Assembly (NCBI RefSeq): GCF_900114735.1
Contig: NZ_FOUA01000003.1
Coordinates: 62,001-126,000 of the forward strand
From: Halopseudomonas bauzanensis
GTDB lineage: Bacteria > Pseudomonadota > Gammaproteobacteria > Pseudomonadales > Pseudomonadaceae
Direction of reading: 5' to 3'
Length of the DNA: 64,000 nucleotides
Shown: piece by piece, positions 52,601-61,149 of the stretch
Layout of the letters: the number at the start of each line of letters is the position of its first letter
How positions within the stretch are numbered: position 1 is the stretch's first letter
Position numbers and translations under genes: made by a program
The notes under the pieces: model-generated
What the model saw: only the letters and a program-made list of their open reading frames with translations
Databases searched by the model: none
What the model was told of the DNA's origin: nothing

Positions 52601-53325
52601 CGCGAGCGAACAAGAGGCAGAGTCAGGCCAGCACCTAAGCCCGCACCATGGTTGAGCGTGATCGCGCCGCTGGTAACCCGTTCAGTCGGTATCCCCAACT
52701 CAGAAGCCCAGCGCCTGATCTTGCCGTCATCGCCATCACTGTCTGTGACCCAGACATTCAGTTCGCGCCCCTCAGCCACCAGTTCCATCACCGTCTTGCC
52801 GCAGGCATCACAGCCAGACAGTGCCACCACGACATCATGTCGTGCCGGCGCGGCGAGGAGGCTCAAAAGCCCAGGGTCAGACTTTCCTGACATGGGCGGC
52901 CGTATCGAGAAAGTAGAAACTCGGGGCTGGTCGCCTGCTATGCGCGCTATGGCCTCATCATAAGACCGCTGGTAAGCAAGTTCGCGCTCGATACGCTCAT
53001 ACTCGAACCGGGCCTGCAGCTCTGCATAGCGACGTCGTTCCTGCTCTGTCCGGGCCTCAACACCCAACGCAGTAAGCGGATCCAGGCCAGGCGACAGAAT
53101 ACCCCGCCGCCCCGCCATCAAGGCTTCGTATCGATCCCATTCCAACGCCGAAAGACCCCACTCGCTGGCCCTGACCTCGCTGCGTTCCACTCGACTCTCG
53201 ACCTGCTCGGGTTGATCAATCATCAGTGCTTGCTGGTTGGTTTGTGCTTCTTGCGCATTGGCCTGTAACACCATGCAGGTCGCCAGCAGGGCTACCAAAT
53301 ATTGGGCCTTCAACAGGTTAATCAT
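52597..53325 (-). CDS. ICE protein, PFL_4693 family
   Basis: This 242-residue secreted protein has a signal peptide (MINLLKAQYLVALLATCMVLQANA). It contains the family motif ASEWGLSALEWDRYEALMAGRRG followed by SPGLDPLTALGVEARTEQERRRYAEL (motif given in two parts). A CDACGKTVMELVAEGRELNVWVTD region late in the protein looks thioredoxin-like with a CxxC. AGGAGG lies 4 bases before the ATG. Confidence 0.92.
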   Translation of the reverse strand: MINLLKAQYLVALLATCMVLQANAQEAQTNQQALMIDQPEQVESRVERSEVRASEWGLSALEWDRYEALMAGRRGILSPGLDPLTALGVEARTEQERRRYAELQARFEYERIERELAYQRSYDEAIARIAGDQPRVSTFSIRPPMSGKSDPGLLSLLAAPARHDVVVALSGCDACGKTVMELVAEGRELNVWVTDSDGDDGKIRRWASELGIPTERVTSGAITLNHGAGLGAGLTLPLVRSR

Positions 53326-53333
53326 GAGACCTC

Positions 53334-53960
53334 CTATTGCACTGCCAGCTCAACCACACCGCTGTCAGAAATAAATTCCGCAGACCGGTCGCCCACACGG
53401 GAAACCCGCCACCCGGCAAAAGACTCACCCTCCTCCAACAGCCGGACCTGATTCAGTGCCTGTGCACCCTGCGACGCCACAGCCACAAAAAGACGCCCGC
53501 CACGAAGCTCTATGCCTGTCACATCGAATGAGGGTGCGACCGGTTTGATTGTTGGCACTGAACTGGCTGGCTGGACGCTGCGTCGTACCGGCCTGGATTG
53601 AGCGGCCTGTAACTGGTTGATTTGAACCGTCATGCGCGCTACGTCCTCTTTCAAGCCACTGAGCACTGCATCCTGCATCCCTTGCAACGCACCCAGCTCG
53701 GCCACCAGCTCCTGCAGAGCCGTCACCTGGTCAACGACGTCGTTATGCTGGCCTCGATATTCCATTGCCAGCTTTCGCAGACTGTTATTTGCCACAACCA
53801 GACGTTGATCAACGCCGTCTTTGGCATCCAGCAGTCGAGTTTCCATTTCATCCAGGCGTTCCTGGTGCTCAGCCAGCCGGGACAACAGCATGTCTGTTTC
53901 CGAATCTGAACAAGCGCCCAGCGTCAGTACCAGGCACGCCAGCATCGCTCTACGGATCAT
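53334..53960 (-). CDS. ICE lipoprotein with coiled coil
   Basis: This 208-residue lipoprotein has signal MIRRAMLACLVLTLGAC with lipobox LGAC. A long coiled coil follows (about 25-125, LSRLAEHQERLDEMETRLLD), then a linker and a small C-terminal beta domain (FDVTGIELRGGRLFVAVASQG ... VVELAVQ). The family is not certain, and the domain plan resembles PilP/TraP-like accessory proteins next to PilL in these ICEs. The ATG at 53960 has GGAG upstream. Confidence 0.82.
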   Translation of the reverse strand: MIRRAMLACLVLTLGACSDSETDMLLSRLAEHQERLDEMETRLLDAKDGVDQRLVVANNSLRKLAMEYRGQHNDVVDQVTALQELVAELGALQGMQDAVLSGLKEDVARMTVQINQLQAAQSRPVRRSVQPASSVPTIKPVAPSFDVTGIELRGGRLFVAVASQGAQALNQVRLLEEGESFAGWRVSRVGDRSAEFISDSGVVELAVQ

Positions 53961-53962
53961 GG

Positions 53963-54514
53963 TTAGTCTCCAGCTTGATCCAGCTTGGCAACTCGCAGGC
54001 TGAAGCACACTTCCCGTGTCACCGGCTCAACCTGCAATTGATAACTCGGCCCACTGAGCAGCTGAAGTGCGGCCTGCAGCGGCATGGGGCCTAACTCGTA
54101 GTGCGCCGCCGGCAATGGGCGGCTGAACAGGGTTTCAATGACCGGTTTCCCTGTCTCTGAACACAGCTGGTAACCGGACCTATCCAAGGTATGTGCAAGC
54201 CCATCACCGACAGTGGGATTGAGCCTTGTCGGTATCCTGACCTGGACCATTTGCTGCATCAGATTGCTTTGGCCTGCGTGGGCCGACGTGGACACCAGCG
54301 TGTATCGCCCTGTGCGCAGGACTTCTATCGACGTGGGATTGAATTCGTCATTAAGCTCGGCGGCAACAGGCTGGTAATTGAGCAGATCAAGTTGCTGAGA
54401 ATCCGGATATTGATCTGCCAGGTTGTGCTCAACCGGCTGCTGCACGCAACCGCTCAGAGCACCTGTGGCGCTCACAACAGCAAGCAAAAGAACATGCGGC
54501 AAGCGATAAGACAT
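53963..54514 (-). CDS. ICE PilL N-terminal-type lipoprotein
   Basis: This 183-residue lipoprotein has lipobox LSGC in VVSATGALSGCVQQPVE. The family signature region is VLRTGRYTLVSTSAHAGQSNLMQQMVQV, with a C-terminal STN-like fold (PLPAAHYELGPMPLQAALQLLSG). It is the first gene of the transfer operon. The ATG at 54514 follows AGGAGG by 9 bases. About 370 bases upstream lies a striking inverted repeat (54883-54931). Confidence 0.88.
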   Translation of the reverse strand: MSYRLPHVLLLAVVSATGALSGCVQQPVEHNLADQYPDSQQLDLLNYQPVAAELNDEFNPTSIEVLRTGRYTLVSTSAHAGQSNLMQQMVQVRIPTRLNPTVGDGLAHTLDRSGYQLCSETGKPVIETLFSRPLPAAHYELGPMPLQAALQLLSGPSYQLQVEPVTREVCFSLRVAKLDQAGD

Positions 54515-54882
54515 GATGGGTGCCCTCCTGATGAGTCGTTGCGGAGGCACAATGCTGGAAGTCGTACAGGACAGCGATGGAGAATGTTAATTGAGTTCAG
54601 GTGTTTTCTGCGAACCCGGCTGGCCTTCCTCGATTGTTGGTCGCGCCACACTCAATGATTCAACGTTGACCGACCGCTGATGCTGTCTGATAATGAAAGC
54701 TAACCCCGCTGGCTACTGACGGTTTCAGTAGCGCCCTTTGAGTCCTTGTGGCTCATTGCCCTATAAGTGCCTGCGACTGGTGAAAAGGCACGGCTCAACG
54801 TCCAAGACGTCCACGGTGTTGCTACCAGAGCCCAGTCTCCCTGTACGTCGCCCTCTTGGTCGAGGGCCTCATTTTTTGCTTG

Positions 54883-54931
54883 AGATTGGCCAATCATGAC
54901 GCTTCTTCGAGGCAACATGATTGGCCAATCT
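54883..54931. repeat. Paired ATTGGCCAAT palindromes forming a 16-bp inverted repeat
   Basis: AGATTGGCCAATCATG (54883-54898) and CATGATTGGCCAATCT (54916-54931) are perfect reverse complements with a 17-base centre. Each contains the 10-bp palindrome ATTGGCCAAT, and the two centres are 35 bp apart. This is typical of a two-site operator or a protein-bound loop. The surrounding 54551-55146 holds no gene I can support. Confidence 0.7.
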
Positions 54932-55146
54932 TCAGATAGCTTCACCCCGGCAGGACCCACTGCCTGAACCCTGGGCTCCCTTTGTGCGGGAATCGTGCAT
55001 ACATACTACCGAGACACGCTGCAATCAGACTCGGGTACGACACGACGCATGGCTTGCCGGACATGCATGGCGTATAGCAGCTTTCATACTCATGCTACCT
55101 GGCCCATAGCCTCCCATTACGCTCAAACTGCTTTCACAAAGAAAAC

Positions 55147-55180
55147 AACGCCAGCTTTGAAATCGCTGGCGTTTTTTATT
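55147..55180 (+). terminator. Rho-independent terminator
   Basis: AACGCCAGC (55147-55155) and GCTGGCGTT (55165-55173) form a 9-bp stem followed by a T-rich run. No clear gene ends here on the plus strand, so it may belong to a lost gene, a small RNA or an insertion-sequence edge. Confidence 0.7.
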
Positions 55181-55200
55181 TGGGTATACGGATTTAATGG

Positions 55201-55226
55201 TTGATGGGGCACCTTCACCCCATCAA
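55201..55226. repeat. Perfect 9-bp hairpin at the insertion-sequence remnant edge
   Basis: TTGATGGGG (55201-55209) and CCCCATCAA (55218-55226) are reverse complements around an 8-base loop, 14 bases beyond the transposase stop. It could be the 3' hairpin of the transposase transcript. Confidence 0.5.
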
Positions 55227-55239
55227 TCTGATACCACCC

Positions 55240-55918
55240 TCAAATGGTTGATAGATCGACCCCGTAGTTGAGTTTCTCTGCAAAGTCCGGCAGTCCGTAA
55301 CCGATGGTTTTCTTGTAGAAAGGAGAGTCTTTCGTAGTCGGTGCCTTCTTCTTGTGCTTCGTGGTGTAGAGCATTCGTGCCCGCATCACCTCGAAGGAGT
55401 AACCGCGCCCTTCACGGTTCTTATCCTTGGCCAGTCGGCTGATGGACTCCGTGTAAGCGTTGGTGACGGGTATGTCCGTCTCGAAGTAGGTCATGATCTC
55501 TTCGCGCCAGTTTTCCCACTGCCCTGACCAGATCGCTCCAGACTTTCTTTTGGCCCTTCCGGATGGTGGCTATCCACTCGTCCAGGGCGGCTTCTGCCTG
55601 GAGCCGTGTGGTGGTATCCCAGATGCCGTAGAAGCACTCCTTGTGCTCGTAGGTGGCCAGCAGTTGCGGAAACGCGCCTGTCCAGGTCTCCATGATGAGG
55701 CGCTCCCGGTCTGAGACTTCGTGAGCGCGTTTCAACAGGATTTCCCGGTCTCCCTTGAGAGTTCGGCTCTGGGACGGTTTCAGCTCCTTTCTGAGGCCCT
55801 TGCGCACCCTTTCTATCGCATCGTTGGCCATGCGCAACTTATCGACCACGATACGGGTTTGGGGCAGCACAGCCTTGACCGCTGCCTGGTAGGGCATACG
55901 GCGAGAGCTTTTTGCCAA
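55240..55918 (-). pseudogene. ISL3-family transposase remnant (5'-truncated, frameshifted)
   Basis: Two overlapping frames encode the C-terminal half of an ISL3-type transposase. The first (55918 to about 55530) includes VKAVLPQTRIVVDKLRMANDAIERVRKG and the second (from about 55540 to 55240) continues with WENWREEIMTYFETDIPVTN, AYTESISRLAKDKNREGRGYSF and the C-terminus. The join needs a frameshift near 55530-55540. The N-terminal half, including the first catalytic Asp and zinc finger, is missing and the frame runs straight into the transporter gene. The element is therefore inactive. Confidence 0.85.
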
Positions 55919-55931
55919 TAATGAGCATTAT

Positions 55932-56828
55932 TTAACCCTTCAACGCCAGAATGCGTCTGGCACCGTTAAGTACAATGACCCCCGCGATGGTGCCGATAAT
56001 CAGATCCGGATAATTGGACCCGGTCCACGCGATCAGGGCGCCGGCGGTGATGACCCCCAGGTTGATCACCACGTCGTTGGCCGAAAATATCCAGCTAGCC
56101 TTCATATGAGCTCCGCCCCCTCGATGTTTGGATACCATCAGTAGACAGGCGGTATTGGCAATCAATGCGACGAATGCGATGGCTATCATCACCAGCGATT
56201 CAGGCTCACTACCGAATACAAAGCGCCTCACGACCTCTACGAGTACGCCAACAGCCAAAACCAGTTGGACCACACCAGCAACGTGCGCAACACGGACCTG
56301 CCTTTTCACGCTATGCCCAACCGCATAAAGAGCGAGTCCGTACACTGCCGCATCGGCAAAATTGTCCAGGGACTCTGCAATGAGGCCAGTTGACTGAGCC
56401 ATCAGACCGGCAGTAATTTCCACCACGAACAGAAGTGCATTGATGCCGAGCAACCAGCGCAGGGTCCCGGATTCTTGCTCAGCAGAAGCTGCCGAGAACT
56501 CGGCGGCCTTGATGGTCTCCGGATTTGCAGCAACGCTTTCCTGAAGCGCGGCTCCTAGCCCCAAGGTCTTCAGTTTCGATGTGACGGGCTCGACCTCGCC
56601 GTCATGCACGACCTTCAGCCGGCGGTTCGACAAGTCGAAGGACAGCGCTCGAATCTCCTCAAAGCCGCTCAGGGCTAGGCGAATCATTCGCTCTTCTGAC
56701 GGACAGTCCATCTTCGGCACGGCATAAACGCTGACCCATCTCCCCGGCACTTCGGAGGAGGTCTGTATATCGGTATCCGCTGCGGACGTAGCATCACCGC
56801 CACGGGCGCCTCCACAGGATTTGCTCAT
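55932..56828 (-). CDS. CDF cation efflux protein with N-terminal heavy-metal-associated domain
   Basis: This is a 298-residue inner-membrane transporter. Residues about 25-90 form an HMA-like domain with VPKMDCPSEERMIRLAL (one Cys only). The rest is a cation-diffusion-facilitator unit with four to six helices; the metal-site Asp residues lie in IAESLDNFADAAVYG and FSANDVVINLGV. It is shorter than full CzcD because the usual cytoplasmic C-terminal domain is absent. The ATG at 56828 has GGAG 8 bases upstream. It is divergent from a MerR gene and abuts a broken ISL3 transposase, as in ISPpu12-type elements. Confidence 0.88.
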   Translation of the reverse strand: MSKSCGGARGGDATSAADTDIQTSSEVPGRWVSVYAVPKMDCPSEERMIRLALSGFEEIRALSFDLSNRRLKVVHDGEVEPVTSKLKTLGLGAALQESVAANPETIKAAEFSAASAEQESGTLRWLLGINALLFVVEITAGLMAQSTGLIAESLDNFADAAVYGLALYAVGHSVKRQVRVAHVAGVVQLVLAVGVLVEVVRRFVFGSEPESLVMIAIAFVALIANTACLLMVSKHRGGGAHMKASWIFSANDVVINLGVITAGALIAWTGSNYPDLIIGTIAGVIVLNGARRILALKG

Positions 56829-56861
56829 GATACGACTCCACTTGAACAATGTTGTGGCACC

Positions 56862-56892
56862 ATTTAAATCTATAAAGCTACTATAAGGTCAA
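56862..56892 (-). promoter_or_regulatory. MerR-type promoter of the CDF transporter
   Basis: On the minus strand TTGACC (56892-56887) and TTAAAT (56867-56862) are separated by 19 bases, the over-long spacer typical of MerR-activated promoters. The dyad CTATAAAGCTACTATAAG fills the spacer (56870-56887). Confidence 0.65.
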
Positions 56893-56924
56893 TAGAGTAA
56901 AGAATCCGTTGGGGGAGGAGGCTG

Positions 56925-57353
56925 ATGCGTATTGGTCAGTTGGCGCAGTTGGTAGGGGTCGAAACACAGACGATCCGCTTCTATGAACAGCAGGGCTTGT
57001 TGCCGCCGCCTAGTCGGCAGGACAACGGTTACCGTGTCTATACCGAGAAGCATGGTGAGGGGCTGGCCTTCATCCGTCGCTGCAGAATCCTGGGCCTGTC
57101 ACTGGCTGAGATTCACAAACTACAGAGCTATCAGGACGACCCTCATCAGCCTTGCACCGCCGTCAACGCCTTGCTCGATGATCACATCTCTCATGTGCGG
57201 TCGCAGATAACCGCTCTGCAGGCGCTTGAGAATCAACTTGTTTCACTGAGAGCGAGTTGCAACGATGACCGGGAAATTGAGGCGTGTGGGGTTCTTACTG
57301 GAATTAGCGAAGGAAACACGCATCCAGCAGTAGGTGAAACATCAACCATTTAA
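56925..57353 (+). CDS. MerR-family Cd(II)/Pb(II)-type regulator (CadR/PbrR-like)
   Basis: This 142-residue regulator has an N-terminal winged helix MRIGQLAQLVGVETQTIRFYE, a long dimer helix and metal-sensing cysteines at 77, 112 and 121, the pattern of the PbrR/CadR group. It would activate the divergent transporter gene through the 19-bp spacer promoter. The GGGGGAGGAGG ribosome-binding site just upstream is strong. The exact metal is inferred from family only. Confidence 0.92.
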   Translation: MRIGQLAQLVGVETQTIRFYEQQGLLPPPSRQDNGYRVYTEKHGEGLAFIRRCRILGLSLAEIHKLQSYQDDPHQPCTAVNALLDDHISHVRSQITALQALENQLVSLRASCNDDREIEACGVLTGISEGNTHPAVGETSTI

Positions 57354-57409
57354 TCCGCTTACCCTTATATTTATGGGCGTACGGCCATGGGTTGAAGCTC
57401 TGCACAATC

Positions 57410-57715
57410 TCAACCCTGTATGTTCTGTCGTTTTTCTTTAATTTGGAAAGACAAGTAGTGCTTACTTTCCACTCCTTTCAGCCATCTAGCGCAGGGCGCG
57501 TTGGTGATCAGCAGAGGGAATTCCTTTTCCTTTCCTCTGATAAGGGTTTTTACCTCGCGGAGTGTTACGAAATTCAGTTTGATCCCCATCTTGTCCAAGT
57601 GCGCCAATGTCGGGCGTGTCCACTGGGTCGGTTTGCCGGCTAGAAGGTTTTCAGTGAACCGTTGCAGCCACTCCAGTGCCGACCGCTCTTGCTGTGTTAA
57701 TCGCATAGTCATCAC
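57410..57715 (-). CDS. Hypothetical protein downstream of the ICE topoisomerase
   Basis: This 101-residue basic protein (MMTMRLTQQERSALEWLQRFTENLLAGKP...) has no signal or membrane segment. I do not recognise it. It lies 70 bases after the topoisomerase stop on the same strand, so it may be the last gene of that unit. Base composition appears more AT-rich than in the topoisomerase gene. It could be real but is not supported by a known family. Confidence 0.5.
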   Translation of the reverse strand: MMTMRLTQQERSALEWLQRFTENLLAGKPTQWTRPTLAHLDKMGIKLNFVTLREVKTLIRGKEKEFPLLITNAPCARWLKGVESKHYLSFQIKEKRQNIQG

Positions 57716-57785
57716 ATCTGTCCTCTATGTTTGCTGCCCCCAGACGCAAAAACGCTTTATGCATGCGTAACAACCCATCAGTTGA

Positions 57786-59789
57786 TTAACCGGTGTTGGG
57801 GATACCGTTAGCATTTTCAAACGACGCCTTGCACTTCGGAAACCCACTGCAGGCCCAGAAGTCATAAGCCCCTTTCCTGCCCGTCCCAATTCGATGCAGC
57901 AAGGGCTTGGTGCATTTCGGACAGGCATGCGCGCTCGGTTCCGGCTGCGGGGTGCGTGCTCTGGCTTTGCCCGGTTTGCCCTTGGCATCCGGCAGTGCGG
58001 TTTTGCACTCCGGATAGCCCGAACAGCCCCAGAAGAAGCCTTTGCTACCCTTGCGACGCCGTAGCGCTGAGCCGCATTGCGGACAGGCATGCTCGGCTGC
58101 AGGCAAACTAATCTGATTCTGCCGCAGACCTCCCAGCTCCTTGTCCAGCAGTGCCCAGGTCTGACTGATAACCTGGTCATAGGTCATACGTCCCTCGGCG
58201 ATCAGATCCAGCTGGTCCTCCAACTCGCGGGTGAAATCCAGATTGGCAAAGGCAAAGGTGCCCACCAGCGCATCCCGGATGAGCTCGCCGGTCGGTGAAG
58301 GCGACAGAAAGCCCTTGCTGTCCTCCAGCAGATAAACCCGACCGGTGATGTTCTCTAGAATGGCCGCATAGGTACTTGGCCGCCCGATGCCCTGTCGCTC
58401 CAGCTCCGCTACCAGAGTGGATTGCTTGAAACGCACCGGTGGTTTGGTCACCTTATCCAGGACCCGCGCATCCACCGCCTGAATATTCTTCCCCACGTCC
58501 AGCCACGGTATCGGATTGACCGGTTCGGCCTGCGCGCCGTCCTCCGGATCATCCTGCCCATAGACCCGCATCCAGCCGGGATCGACCAGCTTGCGGCCAC
58601 GACCGATAAAGCGCACCGGCAAACCCTCAGCATCCCCGGTCAACAATACCTTGCGCACCGCATAGCGCGCATCGGCCAGCTGCGAGGCAACCGCCCGCCG
58701 CCAGATCAGCTCATAGAGTGCCTGCTGGCTCGCATCCTCACCCGCCTGCAACGCCGCGACATCCGCAGGCCGGATTGCTTCATGCCCCTCCTGCGCACCC
58801 TCCTTGGCTTTCCAACTGCGTTGTTTCTCGGCCAGCTGCAAGCCCGCCGACAAGGCATACGCTCGAATCGCCTCGATGCCCGCAGCGTCCAGATTGGGGT
58901 TGTCGGTACGGTGGTAGGTAATGGCGCCCTGCTCATACAGCTTCTGCGCCAGATCCATCACCCGCTTGGGCTTCATCTTCAACCGTTTGCCGGCCTCCTG
59001 CTGCAGCGTGGAGGTGGTGAAGGACGCGGCGGGTGCGCGGTTGGCGTAGGCACTCTCGAACCGTGCCACCTGCACATCCCGCACCTGCGCCACCCGCTCG
59101 GCCAGAGCCCGGTCGAGCAGATACTCTTCACCTTTGAGCAGATGCGGGCGGGTATCCCATTGAGCCCGCCAGAGCGCTTTGGGGTTGTCCGGCCAGTGTC
59201 CGGGAATCGGCAGGGACAGCTCCACGCCAAAATGGGTGACCGCCTTGAAGTTGGCAATTTCCCGCTCACGATCCACCACTAGCCGCACAGCAGGGGACTG
59301 CACCCGACCAGCGGAGAGCGCGTGACCGGCGCTATTGGACAACGCCGGGCTGACCTTGTAACCCACCAGCCGATCCAGCACTCGCCGCGCCTCCTGAGCG
59401 CGCACCCGGTCATGATCGATGGCCCGCACCTGCGACAGCGCCTCGCGGATCTTGTCTTTGGTGATGGCAGTAAAGGTGATGCGCTTGGGCTGCTTCAGCC
59501 GCAGGGCATCGGCCAGATGCCAAGCAATGGCTTCGCCTTCACGATCCGGGTCAGTCGCCAGAATCACCTGATCAGCAGCCGCCACCTCCTTGCGCAGCTT
59601 GGCCAGCACGCCCTTGCCCCGGTCGGTCGGCACATAGGTCGGCTTGAAACTGGCCGGATCCACACCCAGCTCACGCCCGGGCAGATCGCGGACATGCCCG
59701 ACACTGGCAACCACCTTGTAGCCGCGGCCCAGGATCGAGCTGATTTTCTTGATTTTGCCCGGCGACTCCACGATCACCAAGGTCGTCAT
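57786..59789 (-). CDS. ICE-encoded type IA DNA topoisomerase
   Basis: This 667-residue TopA-like enzyme relaxes or decatenates DNA during element transfer or replication. The Toprim domain is at 1-110 (VIVESPGK and DPDREGEAIAWH), and the catalytic Tyr292 stands in GAITYHRTDNPNL. The HSAGRVQSP-like box reads HALSAGRVQSPAVRLV. Two C-terminal four-Cys zinc ribbons (HACPQCGSALRR...CSGYPECK and HACPKCTKP...CSGFPKCK) follow. It is shorter than chromosomal TopA (about 865), as usual for the ICE version, and heads the minus-strand unit toward 57410. Confidence 0.93.
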   Translation of the reverse strand: MTTLVIVESPGKIKKISSILGRGYKVVASVGHVRDLPGRELGVDPASFKPTYVPTDRGKGVLAKLRKEVAAADQVILATDPDREGEAIAWHLADALRLKQPKRITFTAITKDKIREALSQVRAIDHDRVRAQEARRVLDRLVGYKVSPALSNSAGHALSAGRVQSPAVRLVVDREREIANFKAVTHFGVELSLPIPGHWPDNPKALWRAQWDTRPHLLKGEEYLLDRALAERVAQVRDVQVARFESAYANRAPAASFTTSTLQQEAGKRLKMKPKRVMDLAQKLYEQGAITYHRTDNPNLDAAGIEAIRAYALSAGLQLAEKQRSWKAKEGAQEGHEAIRPADVAALQAGEDASQQALYELIWRRAVASQLADARYAVRKVLLTGDAEGLPVRFIGRGRKLVDPGWMRVYGQDDPEDGAQAEPVNPIPWLDVGKNIQAVDARVLDKVTKPPVRFKQSTLVAELERQGIGRPSTYAAILENITGRVYLLEDSKGFLSPSPTGELIRDALVGTFAFANLDFTRELEDQLDLIAEGRMTYDQVISQTWALLDKELGGLRQNQISLPAAEHACPQCGSALRRRKGSKGFFWGCSGYPECKTALPDAKGKPGKARARTPQPEPSAHACPKCTKPLLHRIGTGRKGAYDFWACSGFPKCKASFENANGIPNTG

Positions 59790-59865
59790 ATGTCTCGCCC
59801 CCAGGGCCGCTCAATGGATTGCGTAAATCAATAGCCACACGGCCAGATCGTTTAATGCCTGGCTG

Positions 59866-60453
59866 TCAGCGCAGAGCATCATTTGCTACGCGTTCGACAC
59901 GCTGCATCACGGCCGGCACGCTCGGCCCCTCATTGCGGCCATACACGCTATAGGTAAGCAGAACGTCCGCTCCGCTTTTGCCTTTGCTCACCAAAGTGGT
60001 CAGGCTTCCATCGAAATAGACACGTGTCATCGAGTATGTGGTGCCAGGAACCGCGCTGAATGTGTAGCCACCACCGTTGAACATCATACCTCCCGCCATG
60101 GTCCCGTGCTGAGCCACAGCCTCTTGTGGTGTCAGGTAGCCAAACGCATTCTTGAGCAGCGCCGCTGCCGAATCCACATCTCCGGAGTAACTCATGCGTA
60201 ACTCATCCCGTTCACTTACACCCGGAAGGGTGGCCATCCCTGCATCCGCTCCCGATGTTCTGGATGCCACTGGCCGAGAGCTGTCCATGGCCCCTGCAGG
60301 CAGCGTATCTGGGTCATAGTTAACCGGTTCCCCGGTCATGGGATTATTCATGCAGCTAAGGCATTTCCCCTGATAGTAGACGTGTTGATCGTTCGCACAG
60401 CCGACCAGAATGAACGCAGCAAGGCCAGCAGTCAGCAAGGTAATGTTCTTCAT
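59866..60453 (-). CDS. ICE-associated lipoprotein of unknown function
   Basis: This 195-residue lipoprotein has signal MKNITLLTAGLAAFILVGC with lipobox LVGC. The mature part has a CLSC pair near its start and a conserved-looking core SGDVDSAAALLKNAFGYLTPQEA and SMTRVYFDGSLTTLVSKG. The ATG at 60453 is preferred; in-frame starts at 60471 and 60540 are weaker. It lies between ssb and the topoisomerase, on the same strand. No named family is recognised. Confidence 0.78.
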   Translation of the reverse strand: MKNITLLTAGLAAFILVGCANDQHVYYQGKCLSCMNNPMTGEPVNYDPDTLPAGAMDSSRPVASRTSGADAGMATLPGVSERDELRMSYSGDVDSAAALLKNAFGYLTPQEAVAQHGTMAGGMMFNGGGYTFSAVPGTTYSMTRVYFDGSLTTLVSKGKSGADVLLTYSVYGRNEGPSVPAVMQRVERVANDALR

Positions 60454-60544
60454 GTGTTTTCTCGTTGTCATGGTGATGGCATACCCAACAAGAGGGCTGA
60501 TAGAAACCTTACGCCCTTGCGCAAGACCATTCCGGAACAAGGTC

Positions 60545-61024
60545 TCATTCAGACGTCAGACAGCTACCCTCATTTTCCATGAAGGAGTCTTCCGGTACAG
60601 CAGGTTCGAGTGGCTCTGATGGCTGCACGACCTGATCAGACACGCTCGACTTCTGGGCCATGACCACATCGTCAATTCGATACGGCAAGATACCAACGGA
60701 TCGCGCGCGCACCTTCATTGCAGACCGCTCTTCATTGTTAACACCGGTCCATTGGTCGCGGATCATTCGGCCCGCCACCATCACGCGCATACCTCGCTGA
60801 TAGAGCTGTGACCACTGCTCACAGGTATCAGCATCACGGGAGATCTCAACCGGTGCCCAGAAACCGCCTCGATCTTCAAAGTTGCCTTCGCCAACCGCGA
60901 CTGGATTATCAAAAAAGACATTCAAGCGCAGAATGCCTCTGGGTGGTGAGTTGTCACTGGTGGGGAATACCTTGACCTGCGGATCAGACCCAATATTACC
61001 TTCACCTTCGAAATGTGTACTCAT
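60545..61024 (-). CDS. ssb: ICE single-stranded DNA-binding protein
   Basis: This 159-residue OB-fold protein of the ICE SSB type begins MSTHFEGEGNIGSDPQVKVF. It includes ILRLNVFFDNP and WSQLYQRGMRVMVAGRMIRDQW. It lacks the classic DDDIPF C-terminal tip; the tail is acidic but ends SCLTSE, so contacts with chromosomal partners may differ. It likely protects the transferred strand. It lies between the DUF3158 gene and the lipoprotein gene. Confidence 0.9.
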   Translation of the reverse strand: MSTHFEGEGNIGSDPQVKVFPTSDNSPPRGILRLNVFFDNPVAVGEGNFEDRGGFWAPVEISRDADTCEQWSQLYQRGMRVMVAGRMIRDQWTGVNNEERSAMKVRARSVGILPYRIDDVVMAQKSSVSDQVVQPSEPLEPAVPEDSFMENEGSCLTSE

Positions 61025-61149
61025 GAGAAGCGCTCCACTTCTTGCTATTGTGAGTACACACTGCCGCAGACAGATCGAGCTTGAAACGCTGAATCAGATT
61101 TCAGACTGACAGGTATTCTGCGACAGCTTGCCCCTGTCTAAGTGAACAC

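Noticed and set aside
54700-54960. 86-codon minus-strand frame across the ATTGGCCAAT inverted repeat
   Set aside because: The frame runs through the palindrome pair, has no family likeness, and the DNA symmetry explains the sequence better.
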